A stretch of 64,000 nt of DNA from contig LT700188.1 of the NCBI GenBank assembly GCA_900155405.1, positions 434,001 to 498,000 on the forward strand. Direction: 5' to 3'. The stretch is from Negativicoccus massiliensis (GTDB lineage: Bacteria > Bacillota > Negativicutes > Veillonellales > Negativicoccaceae). The position numbers were made by a program, and so were the translations under genes. Positions 1 through 9,928 of this stretch are shown in pieces (the stretch's first letter is position 1; every line of letters begins with the position of its first letter). The notes beneath the pieces are model-generated. The model was not told the origin of the DNA and searched no databases. It worked only from the letters and a program-made list of their open reading frames with translations.

Positions 1-1281
1 GATCGTTTCACCGCATTCGTTACAATACCAGGCCGGAATCTGATGGCCCCACCAAAGCTGACGGGAAATACACCAGTCGCGAATATTTTCAAGCCAATGC
101 GTGTAAGTTTGCGTAAAACGCGGCGGTACAAATTCTGTCCGCTTTTCTTCTACCGCTTGTAACGCGGGTTTCGCCAACGGTTCCATTTTGACGAACCATT
201 GCCGCGTAGCGAGCGGCTCGATGGTCGTGTGGCAGCGCGAGCAGTGGCCGACCGCATGATCGGCATCCTCGATTTTCACCAGCAGACCTTTTTCCCGTAA
301 TGCTTCCACTACTGCTTTGCGCGCGGCATATCGTTCCATACCGTTAAAGACGCCGGCGTTTTCATTAAGCGTACCGTTCGGATTCATGATAACAATCGAT
401 TCCAATTGATGGCGTTCCCCCATCTCAAAATCGTTCGGGTCATGCGCCGGCGTGATTTTAACCGCACCCGTACCGAATTCAGGATCGACATAGCTGTCGG
501 CAACCACTTCAATTTCACGATCAGCCAACGGCACGATAACTTTTTTGCCGATATACTTTGCGTAGCGCTTATCTTCCGGGTGAACGGCGATACCGGTATC
601 ACCCAACATCGTTTCCGGTCGCGTGGTGGCAATCTGAACATAGCCTTCACCGTCGACCAACGGATAATTGACGTAGTACAGCTTACCGGCTTCGTCTTCG
701 TATTCCACTTCGATATCCGACAATGCCGTCATGCAACGCGGGCACCAGTTGGTAATTCGGAAGCCGCGGTAAATCAAGCCTTTTTCGTACAAGGAAACAA
801 AGACTTCGCGGACGGCTTTCGAGCACCCCTCATCCAGTGTAAAGCGCTCGCGTGACCAGTCACAGGAAGCTCCCAAACGACGAATCTGCTGACCGATCCG
901 GTCGCCGAATTTTTCTTTCCATTCCCAAACGCGTTCGACAAAAGCTTCTCGCCCTAAATCATCCCGTGTCAAACCCTCTTTGGCAAGTTCCTCTTCAACC
1001 TTGATTTGCGTCGCAATGCCGGCGTGATCTTTCCCCGGTAACCACAACGTGTTATAACCCTGCATTCGTTTAAAACGAATCAAAACGTCCTGTAATGTAT
1101 CATCCAACGCATGTCCCATATGCAATTGACCGGTGACATTCGGCGGCGGTAAAACAATACTGTACGCTTTTTCCCCGGGTTTCGGTTCTTCATGAAAAAC
1201 GCCGTTTTCTTCCCAGAACTGATACCATTTCTGCTCAATTTCAGCGGGATTATAGCTGGTTAAATTTTTATATTTCCTCAT
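1..1281 (-). CDS. valS: Valine--tRNA ligase, N-terminal 427 residues (runs off the window)
   Basis: Class I aminoacyl-tRNA synthetase that charges tRNA-Val in the cytoplasm. The reading frame is open from the ATG at 1281 to the window edge, so the C-terminal half, including the KMSKS loop and anticodon-binding domain, is missing. Seen: the class I nucleotide-binding signature HMGH at residues 54-57 after the family-typical run PPPNVTGQ. The inserted editing domain follows, with [11 protein letters not shown] and the conserved [15 protein letters not shown] block, and then CxxC pairs. A GGAGG sits eight bases before the start. A T-box leader with its own promoter lies directly upstream, as expected for a Firmicutes valS. 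Identity is certain; only completeness is limited by the window. Confidence 0.97.
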   Translation of the reverse strand, partial: MRKYKNLTSYNPAEIEQKWYQFWEENGVFHEEPKPGEKAYSIVLPPPNVTGQLHMGHALDDTLQDVLIRFKRMQGYNTLWLPGKDHAGIATQIKVEEELAKEGLTRDDLGREAFVERVWEWKEKFGDRIGQQIRRLGASCDWSRERFTLDEGCSKAVREVFVSLYEKGLIYRGFRITNWCPRCMTALSDIEVEYEDEAGKLYYVNYPLVDGEGYVQIATTRPETMLGDTGIAVHPEDKRYAKYIGKKVIVPLADREIEVVADSYVDPEFGTGAVKITPAHDPNDFEMGERHQLESIVIMNPNGTLNENAGVFNGMERYAARKAVVEALREKGLLVKIEDADHAVGHCSRCHTTIEPLATRQWFVKMEPLAKPALQAVEEKRTEFVPPRFTQTYTHWLENIRDWCISRQLWWGHQIPAWYCNECGETI

Positions 1282-1301
1282 CCTGGACCCTCCTTTTAAA
1301 T

Positions 1302-1526
1302 AAAAAAATAAACTTTCGCCCACATAGGACGAAAGTTGTGCTTCCGCGGTACCACCTAAATTATCCATTGATCCCTTGAAACGCGTAACGTGCGCAACCG
1401 GACAGACCTTTCTTTCTGCCGACTCGGGGGTGACATAAAACGCAATTCGGACGATACTTGCAGCCGGTGTATCGCTCTCTGTGCCGAAGGGGCGTTTCTT
1501 CTTCCCGTCATTGTCATTAACGATTT
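1302..1526 (-). promoter_or_regulatory. T-box riboswitch leader of valS
   Basis: The minus strand carries the T-box core (AGGTGGTACCGCGGAAG) at about 1341-1357. It is followed by a terminator hairpin (arms at 1311-1318 and 1330-1337) with a T-rich run at 1302-1310, just ahead of the valS ribosome-binding site. Upstream lies an AGAGA motif followed by a purine-rich stem typical of T-box stem I. A GUC triplet (1432-1434, minus strand) followed by A sits opposite a purine-rich strand in a plausible specifier loop, and GUC is a valine codon. Family knowledge: uncharged tRNA-Val would stabilise the antiterminator. The specifier assignment is inferred from a hand fold. Confidence 0.88.
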
Positions 1527-1532
1527 GCAAGT

Positions 1533-1561
1533 ATTGTACTAAAGCATAGCTTAATTGTCAA
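1533..1561 (-). promoter_or_regulatory. Sigma-A-type promoter of the valS T-box transcript
   Basis: Minus strand: TTGACA (1556-1561), 17-bp spacer, TACAAT (1533-1538). The -35 abuts the groESL terminator, and the start point would fall just before the T-box leader. Confidence 0.8.
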
Positions 1562-1563
1562 AT

Positions 1564-1597
1564 AAAATACACCTCGTCAAATGACGAGGTGTATTTT
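1564..1597. terminator. Terminator after groESL
   Basis: Perfect inverted repeat with 15-bp arms (AAAATACACCTCGTC) and a 4-base loop, 18 bp past the groEL stop. A/T-rich ends on both sides could work in either direction. Confidence 0.8.
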
Positions 1598-1614
1598 ATG
1601 CGAATGTGGCGAGC

Positions 1615-3246
<1,632 letters not shown>

Positions 3247-3311
3247 TTAGTTTGCTCCTTTATATACACTTACACACTACATTCGTTGATATCAGTAAAA
3301 TTGGCTGTCTT

Positions 3312-3599
3312 TTATTTATCCAAAACGGCGAGAACATCGCGTTCTGCAATCAGTAAAAACTTTTCATCGTTTTCTTCGATGTCGGTACCGGCATATTTGG
3401 CAAACAGTACATGATCGCCCGCTTTCAATTCCATCGGAATCCGCGTGCCGTTGTCGGCTACTTTACCCGGTCCTACCGCAAGTACTTCCCCTTTTTGCGA
3501 TTTCTTTTGCGCAGTATCCGGCAAGAAAATGCCGCCTTTAGTTTTTTCTTCCGCTTCCACAACTTTAATCAATACACGATCTGCTAACGGTTTTAACAT
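3312..3599 (-). CDS. groS: Co-chaperonin GroES (10 kDa)
   Basis: Heptameric lid of the GroEL chamber. It has 95 residues starting MLKPLADRVLIK, with the mobile loop (KTKGGIFLPDTAQ, about residues 19-31) that contacts GroEL, and the conserved GEVLAVGPGK block. It is the first gene of the groESL operon. An AGGAGG precedes the start, and the CIRCE operator lies in the 5' leader 35 bp upstream of the ATG. Confidence 0.99.
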   Translation of the reverse strand: MLKPLADRVLIKVVEAEEKTKGGIFLPDTAQKKSQKGEVLAVGPGKVADNGTRIPMELKAGDHVLFAKYAGTDIEENDEKFLLIAERDVLAVLDK

Positions 3600-3633
3600 C
3601 TACACTACCTCCTTGAAGGATTATCGAAATTTA

Positions 3634-3660
3634 TTAGCACTCCTATTCGTTGAGTGCTAA
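3634..3660. promoter_or_regulatory. CIRCE operator (HrcA site)
   Basis: Exact consensus: TTAGCACTC (3634-3642), nine bases, GAGTGCTAA (3652-3660). It lies between the groES promoter and start codon. HrcA repression of groESL is well established for this element; hrcA itself is not in the window. Confidence 0.98.
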
Positions 3661-3671
3661 CTACATCTATA

Positions 3672-3700
3672 ATGATAAGACACTTGCCAGAAAAAAGCAA
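3672..3700 (-). promoter_or_regulatory. Probable groESL promoter
   Basis: Minus strand: TTGCTT (3695-3700), 17 bp, TATCAT (3672-3677), about 12 bp upstream of CIRCE. The same stretch holds an inverted repeat (arms GGCACTTGC / GCAAGTGTC, about 3680-3706) that may also terminate the upstream response-regulator operon. Confidence 0.6.
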
Positions 3701-3724
3701 GTGCCTTTTTGATTTTTTGTCTTT

Positions 3725-4309
3725 TTATCTTTTTGATGACGCTATTTGCTGCACTAAAGCAGCGGCAACGTCTTCGATCTTTTTCCCTTTTTGCATGGCA
3801 AAATTTCGCAGTTTTTCATAGGCCTGTTCTTCCGTTAAATGGTAACGGCTCATCAGGTATCCTTTCGCGCGATCCATCGTCTTGCGGGCCGCCAGCTTTT
3901 CTTCCGCGCGCGCGCGCGACTGCGACAATTCATTGTGTTCACGATATCGCGCCAGTGCCAGTTGCAAAGTGACTCGCAAGTCGATCTCGCGCACCGGCTT
4001 GAGTAAGTAGCCGTAGACTCCCGACTCGCCTGCCTTTTGCACCAATTTCTCTTCACTGTAGGCCGTCAGCAAAACGACCGGTCCCAGTCCTTCTGAACGC
4101 AACCGACGGGCGGTTTCAATTCCATCCAGACGCGGCATTTTTAAATCCAAAACAAAAATATCCGGCTGCCATTTTTTGCCAAGTGCGAGTGCCTCTAAGC
4201 CGTCTTTACCGATACCTACTACATCGTAACCGGATTCTGTCAACATTTCGGCAACGTCCATCGCGATCAAGCCTTCATCATCAGCTACGACTACGCGTAA
4301 GCGCTCCAT
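3725..4309 (-). CDS. ANTAR-domain response regulator (PdtaR/EutV-like antiterminator)
   Basis: Phosphorylation-controlled RNA-binding regulator. Residues 1-120 form a receiver domain with the acidic pair D10/D11, phospho-acceptor D55 (VLDLKMP), and the switch Thr and Lys (LLTAYS, LLKPV). Residues about 130-190 form an ANTAR domain (AKGYLMSRYHLTEEQAYEKL), which in this family binds paired hairpins in nascent RNA and prevents termination. The start is set at 4309 because the GGAGG lies 7 bases upstream; the ATG at 4312 has only 4. It overlaps the stop of the kinase gene, so the two are translationally coupled. The target RNAs are not evident here, since no ethanolamine or nitrate genes are nearby. 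Confidence 0.93.
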   Translation of the reverse strand: MERLRVVVADDEGLIAMDVAEMLTESGYDVVGIGKDGLEALALGKKWQPDIFVLDLKMPRLDGIETARRLRSEGLGPVVLLTAYSEEKLVQKAGESGVYGYLLKPVREIDLRVTLQLALARYREHNELSQSRARAEEKLAARKTMDRAKGYLMSRYHLTEEQAYEKLRNFAMQKGKKIEDVAAALVQQIASSKR

Positions 4310-5700
4310 CATTTTTCCTCCTTGCGCGGAAATTGGCAAACGGCGAGCACGCTATTTTTCTTGTTTTGCATGACAAAGGTGCCGCCTAAATGGAATTTCA
4401 CCAGATTCGCCACAATTTGCAAGCCGAGACGATACCGATCCGGTGAAAAATCAGGCGGCAGCGGCGGGCCGAAATTTTGAATGGTCAGTCGTAACCCATC
4501 GGTATCACCGTATAAGCGCACATTCACTTGTTGTTGCTTGCTTTCCCCTTTGCCGTGTTCACAAGCATTTTGTACCAGCTCGTGCACCGTCATTCCGATC
4601 GTCAGTGCATCTTCGGATGTCACCGTGCTCCAAGTGCCGGCAGCCTCCCAGGTAATTTCAACGGCCGGTGCCCATTCCAATCGCAACTGTTGAATCAATC
4701 CTTCGATCAATAGGGCAATATCGACTTCATCTTCCACTTGCGCGGCCAGCGTGTCGTGAATGGAAGCAATTGCCAAAATACGCCGTTCCGCCTCTTTTAA
4801 AGCCGCTTTTGTTTCCTCGCCGCTGCGTCGTTCCTGCATCCGCAAGAGACTGGCAACGGTTTGCAAATTATTCTTAACCCGATGATGAATCTCTTGAATA
4901 ACGACGTCTTTGACAAAAATTTCTTTTTCTTTTTGTCGTAGCATCGTGACGTCGGTTAAGAGCAAAAGCACGCCGGCTACGGTACCTTCCGCAGGGATAG
5001 GCAGCGCTCTGGCAGTTAATACCGCCTGCGGCAACTCCCATTCCGCCGTCACAATCGATTTTTCTGTGCGCGCCTGTTCGACCGGCGCCATCACCAGACT
5101 GTCGCTCATGCGTAACGCCGTATTCGGCTGCGAAACTTCCCAAAGATGTAATAAACGCTGCCCGATCTCATTCATATAAACAACGCGCCCCGCCGGATTA
5201 TATAGAAGTATGCCATCCTGCGTGGAAACGTTCATTTGCTCCGTCGCTTCCGCCGGATAGGGCAATCCCAGCAAACGCCAGGCGCTATCCAATAAAAGTT
5301 GCGGAGTGTTATCCGGACTGCCGACAAATGCAATCAGCGCCAGCACAAGTCCTGCATTGTCCAATACCGGGTATACATCAAACGAAAGACTTACTCCGAG
5401 TTCGACTTCCCTTCGACCGCTGATCGGTCGCCCTGTACTCAGCACGCCGGTCAGAATTTGTTCGTACTTAAGCGGAAACTTCTCGCCTACCTGACCGAAA
5501 TCAATGGCTACACCCACCGCCGGTGCTGCCTTTTCGGTAACAATAACAGCAGTCTTTTCTGCATCCGGCACAAAAAACAAAATATTTTTTTGTGTTAAAT
5601 CCGCTAAAAATCCCAGCCATGCGGTAAGTTCTGTTAAAATGCGTGCGCCGACAGCGGAAACGGCCGTTTGCGTAATATACTCCCGCAACGAAAACGACAT
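4309..5700 (-). CDS. Sensor histidine kinase, HisKA_2 family (PdtaS-like)
   Basis: Soluble sensor kinase of 463 residues with no membrane segment or signal peptide. Domain order: an N-terminal GAF-like region (about 1-125), PAS (about 155-255), HisKA_2 with the phospho-accepting His in EIHHRVKNNLQ (H272/H273), and a HATPase domain (about 340-460) with an N-box (HELVQNACEHG). This is the architecture of PdtaS, the partner of ANTAR regulators. The start at 5700 is chosen because it overlaps the tsaD stop (TGATG) and has GAGGG upstream. Its coupling to the t6A operon suggests co-expression with translation genes. The signal is unknown. Confidence 0.92.
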   Translation of the reverse strand: MSFSLREYITQTAVSAVGARILTELTAWLGFLADLTQKNILFFVPDAEKTAVIVTEKAAPAVGVAIDFGQVGEKFPLKYEQILTGVLSTGRPISGRREVELGVSLSFDVYPVLDNAGLVLALIAFVGSPDNTPQLLLDSAWRLLGLPYPAEATEQMNVSTQDGILLYNPAGRVVYMNEIGQRLLHLWEVSQPNTALRMSDSLVMAPVEQARTEKSIVTAEWELPQAVLTARALPIPAEGTVAGVLLLLTDVTMLRQKEKEIFVKDVVIQEIHHRVKNNLQTVASLLRMQERRSGEETKAALKEAERRILAIASIHDTLAAQVEDEVDIALLIEGLIQQLRLEWAPAVEITWEAAGTWSTVTSEDALTIGMTVHELVQNACEHGKGESKQQQVNVRLYGDTDGLRLTIQNFGPPLPPDFSPDRYRLGLQIVANLVKFHLGGTFVMQNKKNSVLAVCQFPRKEEK

Positions 5701-6713
5701 CACATCGTCCCTCGGAACGGCAATCTGGGGTCTGCATTTAGCGTCCAATCCGCAAATTGTCCTGCCTCGTATTGATAAAAAGCACGTGAGCCGATCATCA
5801 CCGCATTATCGGTGCAAAAACGCAAGTTCGGAGTCAGAAGTCGCAACCCCGCGCGTCGGCACGCCGCTGCCAATTCTTGACGCAAACCGTTGTTGGCTGC
5901 CACACCGCCGGCAATGCAGACGGTGTCACGATGCTGCTGTTGCGCCGCGCGAATCGTTTTTTCGACCAGCACATTCACCACCGCATGCTGAAATGATGCG
6001 GCTACGTCTTCCGGACGATACGTCTCCCCACGCTGCTTACAATTATGTAAATAATTTAAAACCGCCGATTTTACACCGCTGAAACTGAAGTCAAAGTTGT
6101 CTTCATTGCGCAATGCTTGCGGAAATTCAATCGCATGCGGATTTCCCTCAGCCGCCAAGCGATCGATATGCGGTCCGCCCGGATACGGATAGCCCATCAC
6201 GCGAGCGATTTTATCAAATGCTTCGCCGGCGGCATCATCCTTGGTCTCGCCGAGCAGTTGAAATTCGTTGTACGCCGGCACATCTACCAACATGGTATGT
6301 CCGCCGGAAACGACCAATGTCAAAAACGGCGGCTGCAAGTCCGGATGCGCCACCAGATTAGCATAAATATGCCCTTCCATATGATTTACCGCAAGCAGAG
6401 GCTTGGCCGCCGCGAAACTGAGCGCTTTTGCGCAGGCAACTCCGACAAGCAATGCACCCACGAGCCCAGGGCCCTGTGTAACCGCAATCGCATCGATATC
6501 GGCGAGCGTAAGTCCTGCCGCCGTCAGTGCTTCCGCCACGACCGGCATCACGTCTTCTATGTGGTGACGTGATGCGATTTCGGGAACCACGCCGCCGAAT
6601 CGACGATGGATATCGATTTGCGAGGCGATAATATCCGCCAATACCATACGACCGTCTTCGACAATAGCCGCCGATGTTTCATCGCAACTCGTTTCCAATG
6701 CCAAAATTTTCAC
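5700..6713 (-). CDS. tsaD: tRNA t6A37 threonylcarbamoyltransferase TsaD
   Basis: Transfers the threonylcarbamoyl group from threonylcarbamoyl-AMP to A37 of ANN-decoding tRNAs, acting with TsaB and TsaE. It is a Kae1/TsaD-family protein of 337 residues. Seen: N-terminal ALETSCDETS, the metal-ligand motif HMEGH (H111, H115), the VSGGHT ATP-binding block and GGVAANNGLR. It overlaps rimI by 4 bp. Length and motifs are normal. Confidence 0.98.
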   Translation of the reverse strand: MKILALETSCDETSAAIVEDGRMVLADIIASQIDIHRRFGGVVPEIASRHHIEDVMPVVAEALTAAGLTLADIDAIAVTQGPGLVGALLVGVACAKALSFAAAKPLLAVNHMEGHIYANLVAHPDLQPPFLTLVVSGGHTMLVDVPAYNEFQLLGETKDDAAGEAFDKIARVMGYPYPGGPHIDRLAAEGNPHAIEFPQALRNEDNFDFSFSGVKSAVLNYLHNCKQRGETYRPEDVAASFQHAVVNVLVEKTIRAAQQQHRDTVCIAGGVAANNGLRQELAAACRRAGLRLLTPNLRFCTDNAVMIGSRAFYQYEAGQFADWTLNADPRLPFRGTM

Positions 6714-7180
6714 TCGGTTCCCTCCAGTTCCCGCGTCAGTAAATAACCGTCTTCACGGGGATTACTGTATGCATCTTCACGTTTCGTTCGCACGACAAAT
6801 CCTGCCCGCTGATATAAGTCGAGCGCGACAGTATTGGATTCCCTCACTTCTAAATGCAAGTATCGTGCTTTACGATCATTCGCTTCGTCAATGGCCCGTG
6901 CCAACAATTGCGTACCGACACCTCGTTCTCTTTGGTCGGACATGACCGCAATCCGGATGAGTTGTACTTCATCCGCTACAAACCACAGATTCACGTAACC
7001 GATGACTTCCGTCCCGTTGGTGGCAACCAAAAAATTGCCCGGCCCCTGCAAGAAATCATGTTGCAACGTCTTTGCCGACCATGGATCCGGAAAACAATCT
7101 TTTTCAATTCGTTCAATCGCCGGCAAATCATCGGTGATTGCGATGCGAATATTTATTTTATTTTCCGGCGCTTTTCCCAT
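6710..7180 (-). CDS. rimI: Ribosomal-protein-S18-alanine N-acetyltransferase RimI
   Basis: GNAT-family acetyltransferase of 156 residues; RimI acetylates the N-terminal alanine of S18. The acetyl-CoA loop is visible as RGVGTQLLARAI, followed by the usual LEVRESNTVALDLYQRAGF segment near the C-terminus. It sits between tsaB and tsaD, where rimI is commonly found in Firmicutes, and overlaps tsaB by 28 bp and tsaD by 4 bp. The family has known promiscuity, so the substrate is assigned by context. Confidence 0.93.
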   Translation of the reverse strand: MGKAPENKINIRIAITDDLPAIERIEKDCFPDPWSAKTLQHDFLQGPGNFLVATNGTEVIGYVNLWFVADEVQLIRIAVMSDQRERGVGTQLLARAIDEANDRKARYLHLEVRESNTVALDLYQRAGFVVRTKREDAYSNPREDGYLLTRELEGTE

Positions 7181-7848
7181 AGCACTTCCGCCTCACTTTT
7201 ACGTAAATATTCAGGCACCAGCGTAAACACGTCATCACTTCCGCGCTGTTCCCATTCCGCCGCTGCATAGTCCAAAAGCGCCGCGGCGCGCACTGCCTGT
7301 TGGTAGGACGGTGCCAACCGCAACCCCGCCGTTTCGAGTTCGGCAGCGAAAAGCTCCGCCGCTTCACCCAGACATACTACATCTTCCGCCTTGTGTTTAA
7401 CTGCGGCAATCACTTCGGTAAGAGGTGCAATGCGACTATCAACGACCAATTCCAACCGACCATCAGTCCATCTTCCTAAGCTATAGTAGACATTTCCTTT
7501 TTGCGCGTCCAATAAAGAAAGCAACGAACCGGCAGCATTTTTATAATTATACATCAGCGCATGCATGGTATTCACTCCGACGAGCGGGATCTGTAAAGCA
7601 AATGCCATTGCTTTCGCCGTAGCCAACCCGATCCGCAGTCCGGTAAATGACCCGGGGCCGGATGTTACTGCAATACCCGTCAGGTCGGCACGATCAAGCC
7701 CCGCAAGGCGAAGAACCGTTTCTATATGGGGAACGATTTGTTCGGAGTGCGTACGTTTACGCCGCACGGAAAGCTCCGCCACTACTTTTTCTGGTGTCCC
7801 CACCGCTACGTTTGAGGTAGTACCCGATGTATCAAGCGTGAGCCACAT
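7153..7848 (-). CDS. tsaB: t6A biosynthesis dimerisation factor TsaB
   Basis: Inactive TsaD paralogue that scaffolds the TsaB-TsaD-TsaE complex. It has 231 residues with the actin-like N-terminus LTLDTSGTTSNVAV and the conserved segment TSGPGSFTGLRIGLATAKA. It lacks the HxxxH metal site of TsaD, as expected. It overlaps tsaE by 17 bp. Confidence 0.96.
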   Translation of the reverse strand: MWLTLDTSGTTSNVAVGTPEKVVAELSVRRKRTHSEQIVPHIETVLRLAGLDRADLTGIAVTSGPGSFTGLRIGLATAKAMAFALQIPLVGVNTMHALMYNYKNAAGSLLSLLDAQKGNVYYSLGRWTDGRLELVVDSRIAPLTEVIAAVKHKAEDVVCLGEAAELFAAELETAGLRLAPSYQQAVRAAALLDYAAAEWEQRGSDDVFTLVPEYLRKSEAEVLWEKRRKIK

Positions 7849-8311
7849 CTGCCGCCACCTCCTCTAACCATTGTTCCGCTTTCTTATCTTGCGCCCTAAC
7901 GATAATTTCTCGTGTCATTTCATCTTGTTTATGCATTTGCACCTGCACCGCATGTCGCGGTAACTCCTCTGAAAATTTATCCGCCCATTCTACCAGCGTC
8001 ACGCCTTCTCGTCCAAATTCTTCAAAACCTATATTGGAAAGTTCATCCGCACTCTCCAGCCGATATAAATCAAAATGATGAAACGCAAGCGGCTCGGTGT
8101 CATACTCATGCAAAATGGTGAACGTGGGACTTGTCACCTCACCCGCAATCCCTAAGCCCTGCGCTACCCCTTTGGCCAATTGTGTTTTGCCTGCTCCCAA
8201 GTCGCCTGCCAGTGCTAAATATAATCCGTCATACGCATGGTGAGCAAAAATCGCTCCGAGCCGACGGGTTTCTTCCTGTCCCTTAGTGATAAATACCGCT
8301 TGCTGTTTCAT
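7832..8311 (-). CDS. tsaE: t6A biosynthesis ATPase TsaE
   Basis: Small P-loop ATPase (159 residues) needed for turnover of the TsaBD complex. The Walker A motif GDLGAGKT lies at residues 36-43, with TSPTFTILHEY and FDLYRLE following as in the YjeE family. The start overlaps the end of thiL by 4 bp (ATGA). Confidence 0.96.
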   Translation of the reverse strand: MKQQAVFITKGQEETRRLGAIFAHHAYDGLYLALAGDLGAGKTQLAKGVAQGLGIAGEVTSPTFTILHEYDTEPLAFHHFDLYRLESADELSNIGFEEFGREGVTLVEWADKFSEELPRHAVQVQMHKQDEMTREIIVRAQDKKAEQWLEEVAADVAHA

Positions 8312-9267
8312 ATGCCTCCAAAATGATTATAGCCGGTGACTTGCAATGCGTGACACGTATCGCCATCGCATACAAATAAGCCGCTTCCTTTGGTAACGCG
8401 ACCGATCTCGTACATTCCTTGCGGTACGGTTGATGTCGCCGGCAACGTGGCAGCGAGTTCAAAGTCTTCACCGCCGTACCAAATCAGGTCTTCCGCGCGG
8501 AGCGCATGCGGATCCGAACGTTGTGCCAAATCGTTTTGCCAGATAAGCGCACTTTGTTCGACTTCGAAACGTACTTTCGACTGTTTTGCCATATCACCCA
8601 AAGCGAACGCGAGTCCGTCACTGATATCATTCATCGCTGTCGCGCCAAGCTCCCGTAATAATTTTCCTTTGGCCAATTGCGGTCGTGGCGTGTTTTGAAA
8701 CGCCCGCAACGACGCCTCGGGAGAGAGTCCGCGCGCAAGCAGATAATATGCCAGCGCCGCGTATCCGGTGGGTCCCGTCAAAACAATTCGATCACCCGGC
8801 TGCGCACCGTTTCGCGTTACGGCCTGACCACACGGCACATATCCGAGCGCTGTCGCAGTCAGTGTCATGCCGTGTCGTGAGTGTACGGTGTCCCCACCCA
8901 GGAGCAGCGCATCATACGTGCGCAAGCATTCCCCTAAGCCGCGGTATAACGAAATCATGTTTTCTTTTTGTGTCGTCTGCGGCAACGCTAACGCCACAAC
9001 AATCCCCAAAGGTTGTGCCCCCATCGCCGCAAGATCGCTCAAATTGACCGCTGCAAGCTTCCAGCCGAGTTCTTGAAATGTAATTGTTTGCGCCGAAAAA
9101 TGAACGTCTTCGGTAAGTGTGTCCGTCGTCACTACCAGTTCCGTGTTAGGAGGAGTAGCCGCAACGGCAGCATCGTCATTCAACGGTACACGAACCGCCG
9201 CCCCTCGGGTCGGACATAATGCTGCGATATCCCGAATCAAAGCAAATTCATCACGGATCGCCGTCAT
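8308..9267 (-). CDS. thiL: Thiamine-monophosphate kinase
   Basis: Phosphorylates thiamine monophosphate to the active cofactor thiamine diphosphate. It has 319 residues with the AIR-synthase-like fold. Seen: NDDAAV (D31/D32, metal and ATP binding), the TTDTLTEDVHF block, LGGDTVHS, and NDISDGLA with its conserved aspartates. It is the first gene of the operon. The ATG at 9267 is preferred over an out-of-frame ATG at 9272 because GGAGG lies 7 bases upstream. No other thi gene is in the window. Confidence 0.96.
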   Translation of the reverse strand: MTAIRDEFALIRDIAALCPTRGAAVRVPLNDDAAVAATPPNTELVVTTDTLTEDVHFSAQTITFQELGWKLAAVNLSDLAAMGAQPLGIVVALALPQTTQKENMISLYRGLGECLRTYDALLLGGDTVHSRHGMTLTATALGYVPCGQAVTRNGAQPGDRIVLTGPTGYAALAYYLLARGLSPEASLRAFQNTPRPQLAKGKLLRELGATAMNDISDGLAFALGDMAKQSKVRFEVEQSALIWQNDLAQRSDPHALRAEDLIWYGGEDFELAATLPATSTVPQGMYEIGRVTKGSGLFVCDGDTCHALQVTGYNHFGGI

Positions 9268-9291
9268 CGCATTTCCTCCTTATCTTATGCT

Positions 9292-9300
9292 ATTGTAGCA
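9292..9300 (-). promoter_or_regulatory. Extended -10 promoter of the thiL-tsa-pdtaSR operon
   Basis: Minus strand TGC followed by TACAAT (-10 at 9292-9297), about 25 bp before the thiL start. No good -35 is visible. Confidence 0.55.
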
Positions 9301-9332
9301 TACTCGCTCCGCCGCTTTGCCATGAACAAAAG

Positions 9333-9362
9333 AAAAAGCCGCGAATGTATTCGCGGCTTTTT
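9333..9362. terminator. Terminator after the amidase-GerMN operon
   Basis: Hairpin with arms AAAAAGCCGCGAA / TTCGCGGCTTTTT and a 4-base loop, immediately after the GerMN lipoprotein stop. The T-run on the minus strand fits termination of that operon. Confidence 0.85.
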
Positions 9363-9364
9363 AA

Positions 9365-9928
9365 TTACTTGCCTTCGATCAATTGCTCATCCCGTTCCAG
9401 TGGTTTTGTCAAATCCAAATGACCCGTAATGGATTCGATCGGCTCGCCTTCGATGGTGAACTGTACGCGTTCAATTTCCGGAAAATTTGTCAAAGTATTA
9501 ACGGTTTCATACACAATCAAAATTTCGCCTAATGAACCGCCCCGGTTATTTCTTACCGCCTGATTGAAATCCACGGTTGCAAGTTTCTTTTCCTGATCGA
9601 CCTCAACTTTTTTGACTTTAGCATCTGTCGGCCAAATCGGATATTTCTGCTTGCGATCTGCGGCCAGCATTTCTTCTACCGCCCGGTTCGGAGTATATTG
9701 ATCCGCTGGCACACTCACCTTTACCGGCACGAGGCGCTCTGCATCTTTACTGGGAATATAGGTGACCAGTGTTTTTTCGATTGTTGCTACCTGCTGCGGC
9801 TGACTTGTCTCCGTGGACTTTGTCGGAGATGCCGAAGGGGTGCAACCGGCAACCATCAAAATCATGCACAGCAGAAGTGCGCAGATCGACCATCTCTTTT
9901 GCAAAAAATGCAAGATTTTATTTGTCAT
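9365..9928 (-). CDS. GerMN-domain lipoprotein
   Basis: Predicted lipoprotein of 187 residues. The N-terminal hydrophobic segment ends in the lipobox VAGC with the lipidated Cys at residue 29, then a Ser/Thr-rich linker. Residues about 50-180 match the GerMN domain (ERLVPVKVSVP, AVEEMLAADR, ATVDFNQAVRNNRGG, IVYETVNTLTNFPEIERVQF). It overlaps the amidase gene by 4 bp and is co-transcribed with it. GerM in Bacillus acts during sporulation. In a diderm lineage a cell-wall role next to an amidase seems more likely, but this is inference. Confidence 0.88.
   Translation of the reverse strand: MTNKILHFLQKRWSICALLLCMILMVAGCTPSASPTKSTETSQPQQVATIEKTLVTYIPSKDAERLVPVKVSVPADQYTPNRAVEEMLAADRKQKYPIWPTDAKVKKVEVDQEKKLATVDFNQAVRNNRGGSLGEILIVYETVNTLTNFPEIERVQFTIEGEPIESITGHLDLTKPLERDEQLIEGK

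Noticed and set aside
3903-3918. Alternating GC run (GCGCGCGCGCG) as a possible Z-DNA or repeat element
   Set aside because: It is a short run inside the response-regulator gene encoding alternating Arg/Ala residues; no repeat structure.
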